A DNA stretch of 64,000 nucleotides from Bacteroides sp. GTDB taxonomy: Bacteria > Bacteroidota > Bacteroidia > Bacteroidales > Bacteroidaceae. Position 1 is the stretch's first letter; each line of letters begins with the position of its first letter. The stretch covers positions 124,001-188,000 of the forward strand of contig SUXW01000001.1 in the NCBI GenBank assembly GCA_015060765.1, in the 5' to 3' direction. This document shows, one piece after another, positions 63,279-64,000 of the stretch. The translations under genes and the position numbers were made by a program. The notes beneath the pieces are model-generated. The model was not told the origin of the DNA. It saw nothing but the letters and a program-made list of their open reading frames with translations, and searched no databases.

Positions 63279-64000
63279 TTATCCGAAGAAACCAATAGTT
63301 CCTAACAATACCAACATGCCATAGCCCAATACCAAGCCAATGATACCCATAATCAAACCAGACTTAGCCATGTACTTCTGTTCAATCATACCTGTACCGT
63401 GAGCCAATGCATTCGGTGGAGTAGAAATCGGAAGAATCATTGCTACAGAAGCTGCGATAGCGATACCAATCAACAAACAAGCCACACCACCGATAGGAGC
63501 CAATTCGGCTGTCATACTCTTACCCACAACGGCCAAGATAGGAACCAGCAAAGCAGCTGTAGCTGTGTTTGAGATAAAGTTGGACAAAGTATAGCAGATA
63601 ACACCCGAACCAATCAATACAGCCAATACCGGCCATGTGTTGAATGGAATAGCGTTAATCAAGTTAGCAGCCAAACCGGTTTCGTTCAAAGCCACACCGA
63701 GAGCAAAACCACCGGCAACCATCCAAAGAACGGCCCAGTTGATTTCTTCCAAATCGCGACGGGTAATCACACCAATACCGGCAAATACAGCTACTGGGAG
63801 CAAAGCCACTACATTCGAGTTCACACCGGTAACTTTATCGGTTACCCACAACAATACGGTTACTGCAAATGTAATATACACGATGATAGAACGCCAGTCT
63901 TTCTTGGCTTCACCTTCAATAACCAAATTGATAGTCTTTTGCTTGAATGGGAACAACTTCAACAACAGCATCCAACCGATAATCAAGATAATAATGGTAA
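63279..64000 (-). CDS. SLC13/DASS-family sodium:anion symporter (partial)
   Basis: The gene runs off the right edge, so only its C-terminal ~240 residues are present; the first codon in the window is not a start. The fragment is very hydrophobic and shows the DASS signature in NFISNTATAALLVPIL (the SNT motif) and later AASVAMILPISTPPNALAHG. Such proteins import di- or tricarboxylates or sulfate with Na+. Substrate cannot be assigned from the fragment. Confidence 0.92.
   Translation of the reverse strand, partial: TIIILIIGWMLLLKLFPFKQKTINLVIEGEAKKDWRSIIVYITFAVTVLLWVTDKVTGVNSNVVALLPVAVFAGIGVITRRDLEEINWAVLWMVAGGFALGVALNETGLAANLINAIPFNTWPVLAVLIGSGVICYTLSNFISNTATAALLVPILAVVGKSMTAELAPIGGVACLLIGIAIAASVAMILPISTPPNALAHGTGMIEQKYMAKSGLIMGIIGLVLGYGMLVLLGTIGFFG

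Overview
The window is a chromosomal segment from a Bacteroidales bacterium, most likely a gut Bacteroides or Phocaeicola. The evidence is: Bacteroidetes-type promoters (TAnnTTTG, sometimes with TTTG 19-20 bases upstream); conserved Bacteroidetes gene orders (parA-parB-DUF5683-lytic transglycosylase-RSH and rsfS-ftsH-cdsA); BACON, fimbrillin-like and BspA-type modules on lipoproteins; and many glycoside hydrolases. No phage, plasmid, transposase or CRISPR array is visible. Species-level assignment is inference.

Layout. 1-15.8 kb is housekeeping: a helicase tail, alaS, an M23 peptidase with a MerR regulator, the RSH/LysM transglycosylase/DUF5683/ParB/ParA operon, surE-lpxB, and rsfS-ftsH-cdsA. 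15.7-24.8 kb is accessory: a 1.1 kb non-coding stretch with nested inverted repeats and a structured leader, a 38-residue acidic peptide gene, and two large chimeric lipoproteins. These share a C-terminal M64 peptidase domain but carry different N-terminal modules. An orphan DUF6922 gene lies between them, and a small lipoprotein that repeats the peptidases' C-terminal tail follows the second. 24.8-37.7 kb holds tRNA-Gln, a secreted GH2 enzyme with a PA14 domain, the ksgA-mgtE-DUF349 block, a flippase-like membrane protein, pepD and a GH95 fucosidase.

37.7-48.7 kb holds an intergenic region with 21-bp palindromic tandem repeats and two tandem alpha-2-macroglobulin-like genes whose last 2.1 kb are almost identical, an apparent gene-conversion tract. 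48.7-59.1 kb is the most unusual metabolic locus. A co-oriented run encodes a secreted beta-helix protein, a cytoplasmic GH31 enzyme, a three-module corrinoid methyltransferase (URO-D-like, homocysteine methyltransferase, cobalamin-binding) and a sodium/solute symporter. It converges on a two-gene unit with a MtaA/MtbA-like methyltransferase and a stand-alone methionine-synthase-type reactivation domain. Together these would be enough to take a methyl group from an imported compound through a corrinoid to homocysteine; the substrate is unknown. 59.2-64 kb has a DUF1573 protein, the B12-related GTPase MeaB, a CNNM/CBS protein, small membrane or exported proteins, and a partial SLC13 transporter.

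The two strongest candidates for something undescribed are the M64-peptidase island, with its acidic peptide, switch-like leader and tail-mimicking lipoprotein, and the corrinoid methyltransferase fusion locus. All functions are read from sequence motifs and recalled family features; no database search was run.
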